Source of the DNA: CAYMPH01 sp964529415 | GTDB lineage: Bacteria; Spirochaetota; UBA4802; UBA5550 | Direction of reading: 5' to 3' | DNA: 64,000 bases | Assembly (NCBI GenBank): GCA_964529415.1 | Contig: CAZGWD010000002.1 | Span: 1-64,000 of the forward strand | Shown: positions 42,856 through 52,031 of the stretch, piece by piece | Numbering within the stretch: the first letter of the stretch is position 1 | Layout: each line of letters starts with the position of its first letter | Translations under genes and position numbers: made by a program | The notes under the pieces: generated by a model | What the model was told of the DNA's origin: nothing | The model's input: only the letters and a program-made list of their open reading frames with translations | Databases searched by the model: none

Positions 42856-43749
42856 ATGGATATTTCCCGCGCAGGGGAACTGGCTGCACTGGTTACCGCA
42901 GTTTCATGGACAATTAGCGCCACTCTCTTTGACCAGGTTTCAAAGAAAGCGGGAACCTTTGCAGTAAACTTCATCAAAGTTGCTTTTGCGCTGATATTCA
43001 TAAGCACATTTTTATTTTTCAGGGGTGATGGAGCCATTCCATCGAATATTACAATTGATGGGTGGATGTGGCTTTCTTTATCAGGTATAACCGGTTTTAT
43101 TATAGGCGACCTGTTTCTTTTTCAGGCCTTTATCATGATTGGCGCACGTGTCTCAATGGTTATTTTCGCGCTTGCCCCATCATTAACCGCTGCAGCAGGT
43201 TTTTTAATATTTGATGAAAAACTTCCGCCTCTTGCAATAACCGGAATGACTGTGACACTCAGCGGTATAATTCTTGTTGTAATCTCACGCCCGTCAAATA
43301 ACGGATATACCATAAAAGCAAAGCCTGCAGGAATTTTTTACGCGTTTCTTGCAACAATATGCCAGGCCTCCGGATACCTTTTAAGCAAACAGGGAATGCT
43401 TTATACTGATCCGGTCAGGGCAACGCAGATCCGTCTTTTAGCATCTTTAATTGGTTTTACAATATTAATGCTTATTATGCGAAATTCAAAACTTATTCTT
43501 TCTGCCTTGAAAGACAGATATGTTCTTTCAAGGTTAACATCCGCGTCTTTCTTCGGACCGTTTTTCGGAGTTTCCCTTTCAATGTATGCCATTCATAACG
43601 CAAGTGCAGGGATAGTATCCACAATCATGTCTATAACGCCGGTGCTTCTTATCATTCCTGCTGTATTTATATTAAAAGAGCGCATAACAATCCTCGAAAT
43701 TGCTGGCGCTGTTCTCGCTGTTACAGGAAGTGCATTGTTCTTCCTGTAA
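42856..43749 (+). CDS. EamA/DMT-family transporter
   Basis: A 297-residue inner-membrane protein with ten helices arranged as two EamA repeats (about 5-140 and 155-295). Family members export amino acids, sugars, nucleotides or other metabolites; the substrate is not readable. GGAG before the ATG supports the start. It stands alone, convergent with the SPFH gene. Confidence 0.88.
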   Translation: MDISRAGELAALVTAVSWTISATLFDQVSKKAGTFAVNFIKVAFALIFISTFLFFRGDGAIPSNITIDGWMWLSLSGITGFIIGDLFLFQAFIMIGARVSMVIFALAPSLTAAAGFLIFDEKLPPLAITGMTVTLSGIILVVISRPSNNGYTIKAKPAGIFYAFLATICQASGYLLSKQGMLYTDPVRATQIRLLASLIGFTILMLIMRNSKLILSALKDRYVLSRLTSASFFGPFFGVSLSMYAIHNASAGIVSTIMSITPVLLIIPAVFILKERITILEIAGAVLAVTGSALFFL

Positions 43750-43797
43750 CAAATCGTTCTTTGTTATTCAAACATCAGAGAGCTTTATTTAGAAAAT

Positions 43798-44619
43798 TTA
43801 ATCCTTCATATTCATAAGAAACTGGGCTTTATCACCAAGCATATAATTAGGCAGCTTTCCATCCCATTTTTCAATCCATTTAAGCTGGATTACATCCTTG
43901 GTTACAGTTTGAGATAGCAGCCTCTGCTCCTGCGCCCTTGCTTCCGCTTCAAGGATAGTTTTCTTTTTATATTCCTCAGCCTGCTGCCTCTGGTACTGGG
44001 CTGTCTTGATTTTCTGCTCTTCAATCTGCTTCTGTTCCACTACATGATTGAACTCCTTGCTGAAAGATATATTCGTCAGATTCACAGACTCGAGAATAAT
44101 ATTATAAATACCGAACCTCTCTTTCAATAGAATCTCAATGTCTTTCTTAAGCTGTTCTCTTTCTACAATAATATTCTCCACTGCAAGTTTTGCAGTGGAA
44201 GCTTTAACAGCTTCATTGACAGTTGGAAGAATAACCACATTATAATAATCCTTTCCGACATTTACAAAAAGCTTATTAACATCTTTAGGACTAAGATGAT
44301 AGTTAACCACAACCTCAACATCAACCTTCTGCAGATCTTTAGATGCTGACTCGGCATGAACTGTCTGCTTCTGGGTTCTGATATCAAAATCATAAACTGC
44401 TTCAAACCACGGAACTTTAAAATACATGCCCTGGGAATATGATTGAGTATGACCATTAAATGAATTAAACACAACGCCTACTTCGCCAGCATCAACAGAA
44501 AAATATGACTTGCACCCGCTCATTAAAATAAAAAATGAAATGCCGCCCAATCCAAGGACTTTTATTATTGAAATCTTTCCTTCCATAACATCAGTAATAA
44601 ATTGTTTGATACTAATCAT
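43798..44619 (-). CDS. SPFH/prohibitin-like membrane protein
   Basis: A 273-residue SPFH/Band 7 protein. An N-terminal hydrophobic segment (about 14-35) ends in MSGC, which could be a helix or a lipobox. The SPFH domain (about 37-205) starts FSVDAGEVGVVFNSF, and a long Glu/Arg/Lys/Gln-rich coiled coil follows (about 200-245), as in prohibitin. Such proteins form large ring assemblies on the membrane that bind proteases or organise microdomains; no partner protease gene is adjacent. The start at 44619 was chosen because AAGGAG is well spaced before it; an ATG at 44637 lies upstream of that site. Confidence 0.88.
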   Translation of the reverse strand: MISIKQFITDVMEGKISIIKVLGLGGISFFILMSGCKSYFSVDAGEVGVVFNSFNGHTQSYSQGMYFKVPWFEAVYDFDIRTQKQTVHAESASKDLQKVDVEVVVNYHLSPKDVNKLFVNVGKDYYNVVILPTVNEAVKASTAKLAVENIIVEREQLKKDIEILLKERFGIYNIILESVNLTNISFSKEFNHVVEQKQIEEQKIKTAQYQRQQAEEYKKKTILEAEARAQEQRLLSQTVTKDVIQLKWIEKWDGKLPNYMLGDKAQFLMNMKD

Positions 44620-44681
44620 CAGCTTTTTCTCCTTCATATTTTGATTTTTTCAACATTCATCCATCACAGGTCAATACTGAA

Positions 44682-46301
44682 TTATAATCTTTTCCTGAAT
44701 TCCGTCGGGGTGCAATTCATGGTTTTTTTAAATGCATTTTGAAATGCAGTAACGGAATTGAATCCAACGGCATATACAATTGAGATTACAGTACGTTCAC
44801 GGTTCTCCAGCATTATATTTTTTGCTTCATTGATGCGATATTCATTGATAAAAGCATTAAAATTTTTTTTATAAACTTTATTGATAAGCGCCGACAACTG
44901 GTCCTGACGTATGCCTATGATCTCAGAAAACTTTTTTAAATTCATTTCATCGTCATAGAAAACTTTTTTTTCACCCATACTATTCTCTATCCTCTGGATA
45001 ATGGAAAATGAATCAAGCCCCCTGAGACGCTCTGTAAATCCGTATTCATTCCGCCAGTGAAGAGTTGTTATGAAATAGTGGAGTATAATTACTATAAAAA
45101 TTGCGTAATGTCCAAGCAAACCAATTGTTAAAATTGCCCTGTCGTAAAGCATATCGCTGAAAATACATAAAAAGCCGCCGGTAAAACCAATAAGCATATA
45201 TAAGGCATTCTTTTCGTTTCTGATAGAGTTATCACCGTTGACCGAGTGTTCGATCAATATCCAGAAAATAAAAACAAATGGGACAATCCAGAGCGGATCA
45301 GCCACATTAATCCGGTACCAATGCCAGAAAACAATATCACGGCTTATCAATATAACAGCTGTGGATATCAGCGGGATTGCACTGGCTCCAATCATTAAAT
45401 ACTTCCGTACTTTTTTCAAAGGAGTGCCGGTGTCCGGAAACGTCCAGAATATAAACCACATCATCAGGTTAATCATAAAAAAATTTGAAATGTGTTCTGC
45501 ACCTTTTAAAAACATATAGTCATCGCTGATATAGAACTTGAACTGGCTGCGCATTAGATAATAAACCGCGATAACAATACATGTAATCAAAAAGAAAGCC
45601 TGCCGATTCTCATATGACTGGAATATATAATGGTGAATATAAAGAGATGATACGAATATTATCATAATAACAATTAATATTTGTATTAAATTTTCTATGA
45701 AAAACTGTTTAAGGATGAAGTGTGAAACTCCGAGCAATGCGCTGCTTTGCACGGCAGCGAATCCTGCCTTGAAAGGATATAAACTCTGGACTCTTATTGA
45801 AAGTACATTTGGCCCGGCAGTTCTAATCAAGGATGACGGGATCGAATAAATCCTGATCTTGTCGCCGGCAAACTTACGGGGACGGGAGCCTGCCCCGTCA
45901 ATGACTCCTTCGCTTCCAATAAAAATTCCGTTGAAATAAGTCTCATCTGCATCCTCTATGGGACCGAGGCGGAGCAGTAGCGGCTTATCATGAAAAGCTG
46001 ATGAAAAAGTAATAGTTAAGCGATACCAGCATATATTCTGTCTGGAAAACGGTCTGCGTGTTTCATCGCTCCAGTTATGCGGCAATGAATCCACTGTTTC
46101 CCATTTACTGTCATCGTATCCCGGATCCCGATAACCTTTATTGTCATCGCCGCGGAATTTCCATTTATTAGGCATGCGACCGAGATTTAAGGACTCGTTC
46201 AGTTCAACCGGCACATTTACAGCAGCCTGTATGTGTATAACCGGAATAAGGATAAGAAAAAAAACCGCAATATACAGGGGAAGTCGATACATTTCAACCA
46301 T
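44682..46301 (-). CDS. 7TMR-DISM membrane receptor with AraC-type DNA-binding domain
   Basis: A 539-residue protein: signal peptide (about 1-27), periplasmic jelly-roll (about 30-195), seven membrane helices (about 205-410) and a C-terminal AraC/XylS double helix-turn-helix (about 440-539) with the pattern AxxVGFNSVTAFQNAFKK...TPTEFRKR. It is thus a one-component membrane-bound transcription regulator that should sense a periplasmic ligand, perhaps a carbohydrate, and bind DNA directly from the membrane. Its targets are unknown; the SPFH gene downstream on the same strand (62 nt) and the gene itself are candidates. A perfect -35/-10 pair lies upstream. Confidence 0.9.
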   Translation of the reverse strand: MVEMYRLPLYIAVFFLILIPVIHIQAAVNVPVELNESLNLGRMPNKWKFRGDDNKGYRDPGYDDSKWETVDSLPHNWSDETRRPFSRQNICWYRLTITFSSAFHDKPLLLRLGPIEDADETYFNGIFIGSEGVIDGAGSRPRKFAGDKIRIYSIPSSLIRTAGPNVLSIRVQSLYPFKAGFAAVQSSALLGVSHFILKQFFIENLIQILIVIMIIFVSSLYIHHYIFQSYENRQAFFLITCIVIAVYYLMRSQFKFYISDDYMFLKGAEHISNFFMINLMMWFIFWTFPDTGTPLKKVRKYLMIGASAIPLISTAVILISRDIVFWHWYRINVADPLWIVPFVFIFWILIEHSVNGDNSIRNEKNALYMLIGFTGGFLCIFSDMLYDRAILTIGLLGHYAIFIVIILHYFITTLHWRNEYGFTERLRGLDSFSIIQRIENSMGEKKVFYDDEMNLKKFSEIIGIRQDQLSALINKVYKKNFNAFINEYRINEAKNIMLENRERTVISIVYAVGFNSVTAFQNAFKKTMNCTPTEFRKRL

Positions 46302-46354
46302 TCATATAAATCTGCTATTTTTCAAAAGTCAATATTCAGAAAATATTTATTATT

Positions 46355-46385
46355 ATTATAGGGTATTATTATTTAAATATGTCAA
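46355..46385 (-). promoter_or_regulatory. candidate promoter for the 7TMR-DISM-AraC gene
   Basis: On the minus strand TTGACA (46380-46385) and TATAAT (46355-46360) both match consensus, separated by 19 bases, which is slightly long. The start of the gene is 54 nt downstream of the -10. Confidence 0.5.
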
Positions 46386-46462
46386 TGACAAAAAATAAAC
46401 ACGTATTATGATTTTTTCTGCTGGTATGCTGCCTGTTGGAAATCCCGGTATAGTTATACTAA

Positions 46463-47752
46463 TCAGGTTTTGCTCCCGAGAAAACTGTCGACAATCCTGA
46501 CTTTATATTGATCGAAAATATCTTTTTTCCATCTTGTCAGCAATTCCATTCTTTTCTGCATAAATAAACTTTGTCTGATCTGATTTTTATTCACCGGCAG
46601 CAGCTGCTTCTGTCCACGGATAATTCTTGCCTCGGCAGATTCAATTTCCTGCTGGGTGACATTGATTTCCTTTGTAATCGCAAAATCCATATAGTCTCCT
46701 GCCAGGTAGTCATCCCTTGTCTTGTTCAAATCCTTTATAAATTCCGGATCCTTATCCAGCCCGAGACGGATTGCCTCCCTCCGCAGTAATAATTCATATA
46801 GATATTCCCGGACAATCATGCTTTTCCTGCTCTGGTCCATGCTTATCCCCAATCCGCTCGTGGTTTCATTTATTGTCTTCATCCTTGCTGATAAATCTCC
46901 GGATGTAAATTTTAAATCGCCAATTGTAAATATTATGCTTCCTGGATTCTGAGAATTTATTGAATTTTCATAAAATTTAACATCTTTCGCAGATAGCAGT
47001 TCACCAAGATACCTGTCCCTTAATTTTGAAAGAAACTTTATCCTCATTTCGTCAGTCCGGATTAGCTGGAGAAGCTGATTTACAGTTACCTCTTTTATTT
47101 CCTGAATTTTAAAAATACACACAGCATTAAGCTGTTTTACATAAAGTGGTTTTTTAGAATAGCTGTCAGACGCTGTTGCATAGGCCGCATCGGCATATTC
47201 AGCAGGCATAAACTCACGGATATAATATCCTCCTGTTGTCCCATTTTCATTTTCAGGATTTTTTGAGTATATGCGAGCAAGTTCATTAAAAGAAATTCCT
47301 TTGTTTATCTTTTCTATTATTGAGCCCGCTTCTTTAATTTTTGCTTCCCTATCCTTCGCATCATCTGATACCGGAAGGACTATTTGTCTGAGTTTGATAA
47401 TTTTTTCACTATATTTCGCTGAATCCTGCATCTTCTTCAAAAGAGACTCATTGAGATATTTCGTAGATATATCATCAAACAGGAGCACAAATCTTACTGA
47501 TTTTTCGTAATCAGCTTTTTTGGCTTCAAGAATGGCAATCCTTTGCAGAATAAGCTGCTCCAGATGAATTTTCATCAGTTCGTTATTATTGCGTGCGCGT
47601 TCCAGCGGAATATCCTGAACCCTGAGCCATTTCAATAATTCACTCCTGGTGACAGAACCATCAGCATAAACAGCTATTGTATCGCTGTCACACTGACAGG
47701 ATGAAATCAATAAACAAAGAAGAACCATAACTGATAATAAAATTTTATTCAT
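46463..47752 (-). CDS. PpiC-type peptidyl-prolyl isomerase lipoprotein
   Basis: A 429-residue lipoprotein (ISSC lipobox, Cys19) built like PrsA/SurA. A helical N-terminal chaperone part is followed by a parvulin PPIase domain (about 120-225, with LRQIVLP, FNELARIYS and GGYYIREFMPAEY) and a C-terminal helical part that again starts like a SurA-type segment. It would help fold exported or outer-membrane proteins in the periplasm. GTGAG before the start is a reasonable ribosome-binding site. It diverges from the secreted-protein gene at 47995. Confidence 0.9.
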   Translation of the reverse strand: MNKILLSVMVLLCLLISSCQCDSDTIAVYADGSVTRSELLKWLRVQDIPLERARNNNELMKIHLEQLILQRIAILEAKKADYEKSVRFVLLFDDISTKYLNESLLKKMQDSAKYSEKIIKLRQIVLPVSDDAKDREAKIKEAGSIIEKINKGISFNELARIYSKNPENENGTTGGYYIREFMPAEYADAAYATASDSYSKKPLYVKQLNAVCIFKIQEIKEVTVNQLLQLIRTDEMRIKFLSKLRDRYLGELLSAKDVKFYENSINSQNPGSIIFTIGDLKFTSGDLSARMKTINETTSGLGISMDQSRKSMIVREYLYELLLRREAIRLGLDKDPEFIKDLNKTRDDYLAGDYMDFAITKEINVTQQEIESAEARIIRGQKQLLPVNKNQIRQSLFMQKRMELLTRWKKDIFDQYKVRIVDSFLGSKT

Positions 47753-47907
47753 TTTCTCACTCTCTTATGGATTGGTTTTTAAATTTATTCTGATATTTAT
47801 TAAGAAGCAATGTCAATCGCTTATCAGGAATATATCAAAAAACCGTCATTGCGTCTTGTTTTTTCATAACTGAATCATGATTATGGTAGATTTATTAAAT
47901 CCGACAG

Positions 47908-47930
47908 GGTAATATTCCGGCAATATTACC
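47908..47930. promoter_or_regulatory. 9-bp inverted repeat upstream of the secreted protein
   Basis: GGTAATATT (47908-47916) and AATATTACC (47922-47930) are perfect arms with a CCGGC centre, 65 nt before the 47995 start. The symmetry suits an operator for a dimeric regulator; no T-run follows. Confidence 0.45.
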
Positions 47931-47953
47931 ATTATCTAATTAGAGGAGTCGTT

Positions 47954-47971
47954 ATGCATCAAACGATTTGA
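47954..47971 (+). CDS. possible 5-residue leader peptide (MHQTI)
   Basis: A five-codon reading frame, MHQTI then TGA, has its own GAGGAG site (47943-47948) five bases upstream. It ends 23 nt before the secreted-protein gene, which has a second site (AAAGGAGG). It may be a short leader controlling translation, or a chance occurrence. Confidence 0.3.
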   Translation: MHQTI

Positions 47972-47994
47972 GCTAATTAAAGGAGGATTAAAAA

Positions 47995-49002
47995 ATGAAA
48001 TGTTTAAGTAAAATGTTTTTGCTGATGACCATGTTAGCTTTCAGCAGCGGACTGTACGCTGCAGTTTGGGTGCCTCCAACAATAAACGCAAGAGAAGGCG
48101 ACGCGGTCTTTAAAGCAGGATCCGGAGGGGGAAACCTCGGAGGACTTTTCAACGTGCTGCATGTTTACTGGTCCCATTGCGGAATGTTTCTAAGCGAGTC
48201 GACAATCCGCCACAATAACATGGGAGATCCCAAATATAACAGCAACTGGCTAGGATGTCCTTCAACTTTTAAAGGTGATACAATTAAAAACGGTATGCCG
48301 GGCATGATTACAGAAACAGTTGACCAGGCTTTTAACGGATCAAAAAATTTCGCAGTATCCGGCGGAGTTGTTCTGAAACCAAGCAGCGCCAATGAGACCA
48401 GTTACCGCGGTCCGCTTCAGCTTATAGCTTCTTATATGCGTTCGTGGGATGCTTATTATCGTCCCTATGCGTATACGAATTTTTTTCAGATGAATGTTGA
48501 ATGGCTCAACGGGCAGTACCGCTATCCGAGGGTGAAGGGTTACGGCGGGCATTGTTCCGGCACTATATGGTTCGCCCAGGCAACAGCCTATAATAACTGC
48601 ACGGATGGTTATGTATCAAAATATCCGAATGTTCCTTATCATGATTCTCAGACAATGTTCGATGCGGCATCAGCATTATACAGCGGAGTCAGATCAAAAA
48701 TTCACACTAAAATCGTTGATACATGCGGCGGGGCGTTATGCGACGGAACCGGACCTGCAACGAAGATGGCCTGGCAGGTCGTTAACACTTTTGCATTCGA
48801 TGATGCAGACAGAACCTCAAGCAGAATGAACGAGATTAATGGTCCTGATGGATACATCACGTCATGCGCGCCGGCTCCGGATCATCTTTTAATGAACACA
48901 TATACAAATCCTAAAGGATTTAATATCGGCCAGCAGACTACATCTTCATCTTATTACGATCAGGTTGTTCCAGTTCAGTTTATTAATGGATATTACCGTT
49001 AG
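47995..49002 (+). CDS. secreted protein, possibly a permuted NlpC/P60 (YiiX-like) enzyme
   Basis: A 335-residue exported protein (signal peptide 1-22, SGLYA-AV). Residue order near the N-terminus is REGDAVFK, a Gly-rich stretch and HVYWSHCGMFL. Later comes GYGGHCSGTIWFAQA at about residue 182. In circularly permuted NlpC/P60 papain-fold proteins a GD...SHxG(I/M) motif comes first and a Cys-Ser motif near the C-terminus, so His61 and Cys185 could be the catalytic pair. The match is by motif only. The protein has several further cysteines that may form disulfides. A strong AAAGGAGG site precedes the ATG and a terminator follows. Confidence 0.6.
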   Translation: MKCLSKMFLLMTMLAFSSGLYAAVWVPPTINAREGDAVFKAGSGGGNLGGLFNVLHVYWSHCGMFLSESTIRHNNMGDPKYNSNWLGCPSTFKGDTIKNGMPGMITETVDQAFNGSKNFAVSGGVVLKPSSANETSYRGPLQLIASYMRSWDAYYRPYAYTNFFQMNVEWLNGQYRYPRVKGYGGHCSGTIWFAQATAYNNCTDGYVSKYPNVPYHDSQTMFDAASALYSGVRSKIHTKIVDTCGGALCDGTGPATKMAWQVVNTFAFDDADRTSSRMNEINGPDGYITSCAPAPDHLLMNTYTNPKGFNIGQQTTSSSYYDQVVPVQFINGYYR

Positions 49003-49041
49003 AAAAATCCGTACTGTAAAAAAAGTAAACAAGCAATACTG

Positions 49042-49080
49042 AAAAACTGCCCTTCCGCCTATGGCGAGGCAGTTTTTTTA
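49042..49080 (+). terminator. rho-independent terminator after the secreted protein gene
   Basis: The stem pairs AAAACTGCC (49043-49051) with GGCAGTTTT (49068-49076), with an inner CGCC/GGCG pair, followed by a run of T. It lies 40 nt after the stop at 49002. Confidence 0.85.
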
Positions 49081-49121
49081 CTGAATGATTTAACCCACAA
49101 TAACAGCAGGGAGAAAGTGAT

Positions 49122-50390
49122 ATGGAATTCATAAAAAAACACAGGTTGCTGCTTATCGCTCTCGGGGTCCTGATAATCGTCGGGGCTCTTGTGTATATAC
49201 GGCCGAATGAAAAAAAATCTCCGGAAAAAGAAGAGATAAGGAAATCATATTCCATGGGGGACTATCTGATGATGATGTCCTCGGATAAAGTAGATAAATC
49301 ATTTGATGCGTCCGGTATTAAACCTTACGAAGTGAAACGGACACCGTTTATAAGAAATGTGATACTTGAAAAAAATACAGTCTGCGTCGGAGAGGATTTT
49401 CTTGTAACTATCGAGTCTAATGATCCGGAAGGCAGGGATGCTGACCTCATCTCCAGCATCGGCCCGTCAATGGGCAACCCTGTTATTATGCGGTTTACTA
49501 TTCCAGGAAAGCATAAAATTATTGCTACAGTCAGGGACTTTAAACGCATCGACACTAAAGTTGAAGAGATTGAGGTTGTGGAGTGCAGCAGTAAGCCTGC
49601 AGTATATCTCGAAGCAAGGCTTCACCCGTTCCGTATGGAGGAAGGGGAATTTGAGGTTATGAAGCTGCAGAATCTTAAAGGAAACTGCACCTATGAGTGG
49701 GATTTCGGCGATGGAAAATCAACAACTACAACACGAGGATATACGACGCACAACTACGGATTGAGAGACCAGAAGCGTTTCAATACATCATACATGGTAA
49801 AGGTTACAGTTACCGACGAGAAGCAGGTCAGCGTAACAGCGCGCGCGTCGCTCGATTTCCCTAATATTCAGTGGATATCGGGTCACATGGGGTCCATGAG
49901 CGTTCCTGTAATATTCAACCGGTTCCTGGATTCAAAAAATAATGAATTCAGAACTGACATATCCATGAAGAACATTCATTCTCAGGATCTCACATTTAAC
50001 GATGCAGATATTACACTAACTCTTTGTAATTCCCCGGGTGTAACACAAAACTTAACCGTAAATGCATCCTCCTTTATGCCGAAAACAAATCTGTCCGGGG
50101 GAGAGGTGATCAGGGGCGATATCTCATTTAAAGAATCTGTTGTCCCAAAATCCGCCTGCGCTGTGGCTGTAATCATTCACGGAAAGCTGAGCGATGGCAA
50201 ACCAGTCAGTCTGGAAATGAACTTCACAATCCCTGCTGACAGTATGGCATTGAATTCAAAAAACAGTGTGGAAGTCGAAGACCACGGACTTGACCGCAAA
50301 ATACAGATGGCTAAACGGATTCTGGGAAGGGATTATGTTACCCAGGACGATCTTTATACTCTTGAAAAAGAGGGAAAGTTTAACGACTGA
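49122..50390 (+). CDS. membrane-anchored PKD-domain protein
   Basis: A 422-residue protein with an N-terminal anchor (about 8-26) and an extracytoplasmic region. The first Ig-like domain (about 70-145) contains VCVGEDFLVTIESND and IPGKHKIIATVRD. A PKD domain follows (about 150-245) with the hallmark YEWDFGDG at about 193-200. A further beta domain (about 250-390) and a short charged C-terminal helix complete it. PKD and Ig-like domains are used for protein or glycan binding at the surface. GGGAG upstream supports the start. It lies 67 nt upstream of the Lgt-CPBP fusion gene, with which it may be cotranscribed. Confidence 0.82.
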   Translation: MEFIKKHRLLLIALGVLIIVGALVYIRPNEKKSPEKEEIRKSYSMGDYLMMMSSDKVDKSFDASGIKPYEVKRTPFIRNVILEKNTVCVGEDFLVTIESNDPEGRDADLISSIGPSMGNPVIMRFTIPGKHKIIATVRDFKRIDTKVEEIEVVECSSKPAVYLEARLHPFRMEEGEFEVMKLQNLKGNCTYEWDFGDGKSTTTTRGYTTHNYGLRDQKRFNTSYMVKVTVTDEKQVSVTARASLDFPNIQWISGHMGSMSVPVIFNRFLDSKNNEFRTDISMKNIHSQDLTFNDADITLTLCNSPGVTQNLTVNASSFMPKTNLSGGEVIRGDISFKESVVPKSACAVAVIIHGKLSDGKPVSLEMNFTIPADSMALNSKNSVEVEDHGLDRKIQMAKRILGRDYVTQDDLYTLEKEGKFND

Positions 50391-50457
50391 AACTTTCTTC
50401 AAAATATGGAAAATATTATTTTAAAATATTGAGTCAATAAAGCAGGAGTTTGAAATA

Positions 50458-51939
50458 ATGGTACTATTATTACTTAAATTATATAATGTGGAGATGTCTA
50501 CCATCAGTACCATCGGGACATATATGTATAACTTTTTTGTTGTACTCGCAGTAGCTGCGGTAATAATTCTTGTATACAGGAAGCTTGCATCTATGGGATA
50601 CCCCATAGTCCGGTTAAGGATATTTTTTATTATTATTTCCGTAACAGGACTGCCTTCAGGATTCATCAGCTCGCGCTCAGCCAATCTATTCTATTATCCG
50701 TCGCAGCTGTGGACCCCGGAACTGTTATGGGAACTGGCATCCTCCAGAACAGCCCATACATTTCATGCAGGAATAATTCTTCCAGCAGTATTGATCATGC
50801 TGCTTATTCTAATCATGCAGTTTAAATTTCTCCGCACACTGGACACATTTTTTCTTTTTCTTCCGATAGGAAATGCCATAGGCAGATTAGCCTGTTTAAA
50901 CGTAGGTTGTTGCTGGGGGAATTATATTCCTCTGATCCATTTCAATAATCCAACCCCTTTCTATGACATTCTTTGCAATGTGGGAATTTTCATCATATTG
51001 CGAAAAATTCATAAAGGCATGTATCTTTCAGGCAACCCCGATGAAGATTCCCGCGAAAGTGGAAAAATAACCGCTTTGTATTTAGTAATGTATGGTGTAT
51101 GCAGGTTTTTAATGGAATACTTCCGCACTGAGGAAATAATACGATGGGGATTAACCCAGGCTCAGATCGTGATGATTATTTTCATTATACTGGGAATTTT
51201 AATCCTGATTTTTATAACAATAAAAAACCTTCCAAAACCGGTTGCAGCAGCCAAGCCCATAAAACAGATGAAGTATTTTTATCCCGCTGCTTTTGTCGCA
51301 TATTTCCTTATTTTCTTTTTGTTAATCACATTGCTTTTCTTTTCAGATATTGCTTCGTGGCCGCTTCGTCCTGCGGTCAGCGCACTGAAGCAATACCTTT
51401 CTGTATTATGGTTTCTTCCGATTTTCATTATTGAGATGAGCGCTATATTCTTTCTTGTTATAACAAAAATAGACTGGCGCCATTCATTTAAAATAAACAG
51501 GAAGGATTTTCGTGATCCGTTTTTTATCACAGGCGTGATAGTAAGTATAGCCTATGCTGCGTCTGTTTATATAATAAATATTTCTAATGAAGAAAATGCA
51601 ATACGGGGTATCGCATACTGGCCCCCTGTTGCGATTTTGTGTGCTCTCAATGCATTGTCTGAGGAAGTCTTTTTCCGTATGATTATTTTCAGACTTCTTG
51701 AAAAATCTGCTGTAAAACCTGTTGCAGCAAACCTGATACAGAGCCTGCTGTATTCAAGCGTGCATTTGGCAATCGGAGGCCCGAAGTTTGCTCTTTACAG
51801 CTTCGTTTACGGCATGCTGCTCGGCCAGATCTATAAACGAACCGGAAGTATAATTCCTCCGATAATATGCCATATTATTATTGATATAGGTGTAATTGGA
51901 TATCCTATTCTTCAATACTGCGTATGTATAAACCGTTGA
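50458..51939 (+). CDS. Lgt-like membrane protein fused to CPBP/Abi intramembrane protease domain
   Basis: A 493-residue polytopic protein. Residues 20-255 resemble prolipoprotein diacylglyceryl transferase (Lgt): FHAG (102-105), the GRLACLNVGCCWGN segment (142-155) and RFLMEYFR...GLTQAQ (216-236). Residues 360-485 form a CPBP (Rce1/Abi) domain with EEVFFR (402-407), SVH with His436 and HIIID (472-476), the residues of the intramembrane glutamic-protease site. Lgt adds diacylglycerol to a lipobox Cys; CPBP proteins cut membrane peptides. One chain with both is unusual. The GCC variant in place of the usual Lgt motif leaves the acyltransfer activity open. AGGAG upstream supports the start. Confidence 0.82.
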   Translation: MVLLLLKLYNVEMSTISTIGTYMYNFFVVLAVAAVIILVYRKLASMGYPIVRLRIFFIIISVTGLPSGFISSRSANLFYYPSQLWTPELLWELASSRTAHTFHAGIILPAVLIMLLILIMQFKFLRTLDTFFLFLPIGNAIGRLACLNVGCCWGNYIPLIHFNNPTPFYDILCNVGIFIILRKIHKGMYLSGNPDEDSRESGKITALYLVMYGVCRFLMEYFRTEEIIRWGLTQAQIVMIIFIILGILILIFITIKNLPKPVAAAKPIKQMKYFYPAAFVAYFLIFFLLITLLFFSDIASWPLRPAVSALKQYLSVLWFLPIFIIEMSAIFFLVITKIDWRHSFKINRKDFRDPFFITGVIVSIAYAASVYIINISNEENAIRGIAYWPPVAILCALNALSEEVFFRMIIFRLLEKSAVKPVAANLIQSLLYSSVHLAIGGPKFALYSFVYGMLLGQIYKRTGSIIPPIICHIIIDIGVIGYPILQYCVCINR

Positions 51940-52031
51940 ATGAATTGAATTATTCAAAAAAATCTCTTGATATTTATATATTAGTAAGAATGTCATTAAT
52001 AAATCAAAAGATTTACTAAGGATATAAGATT

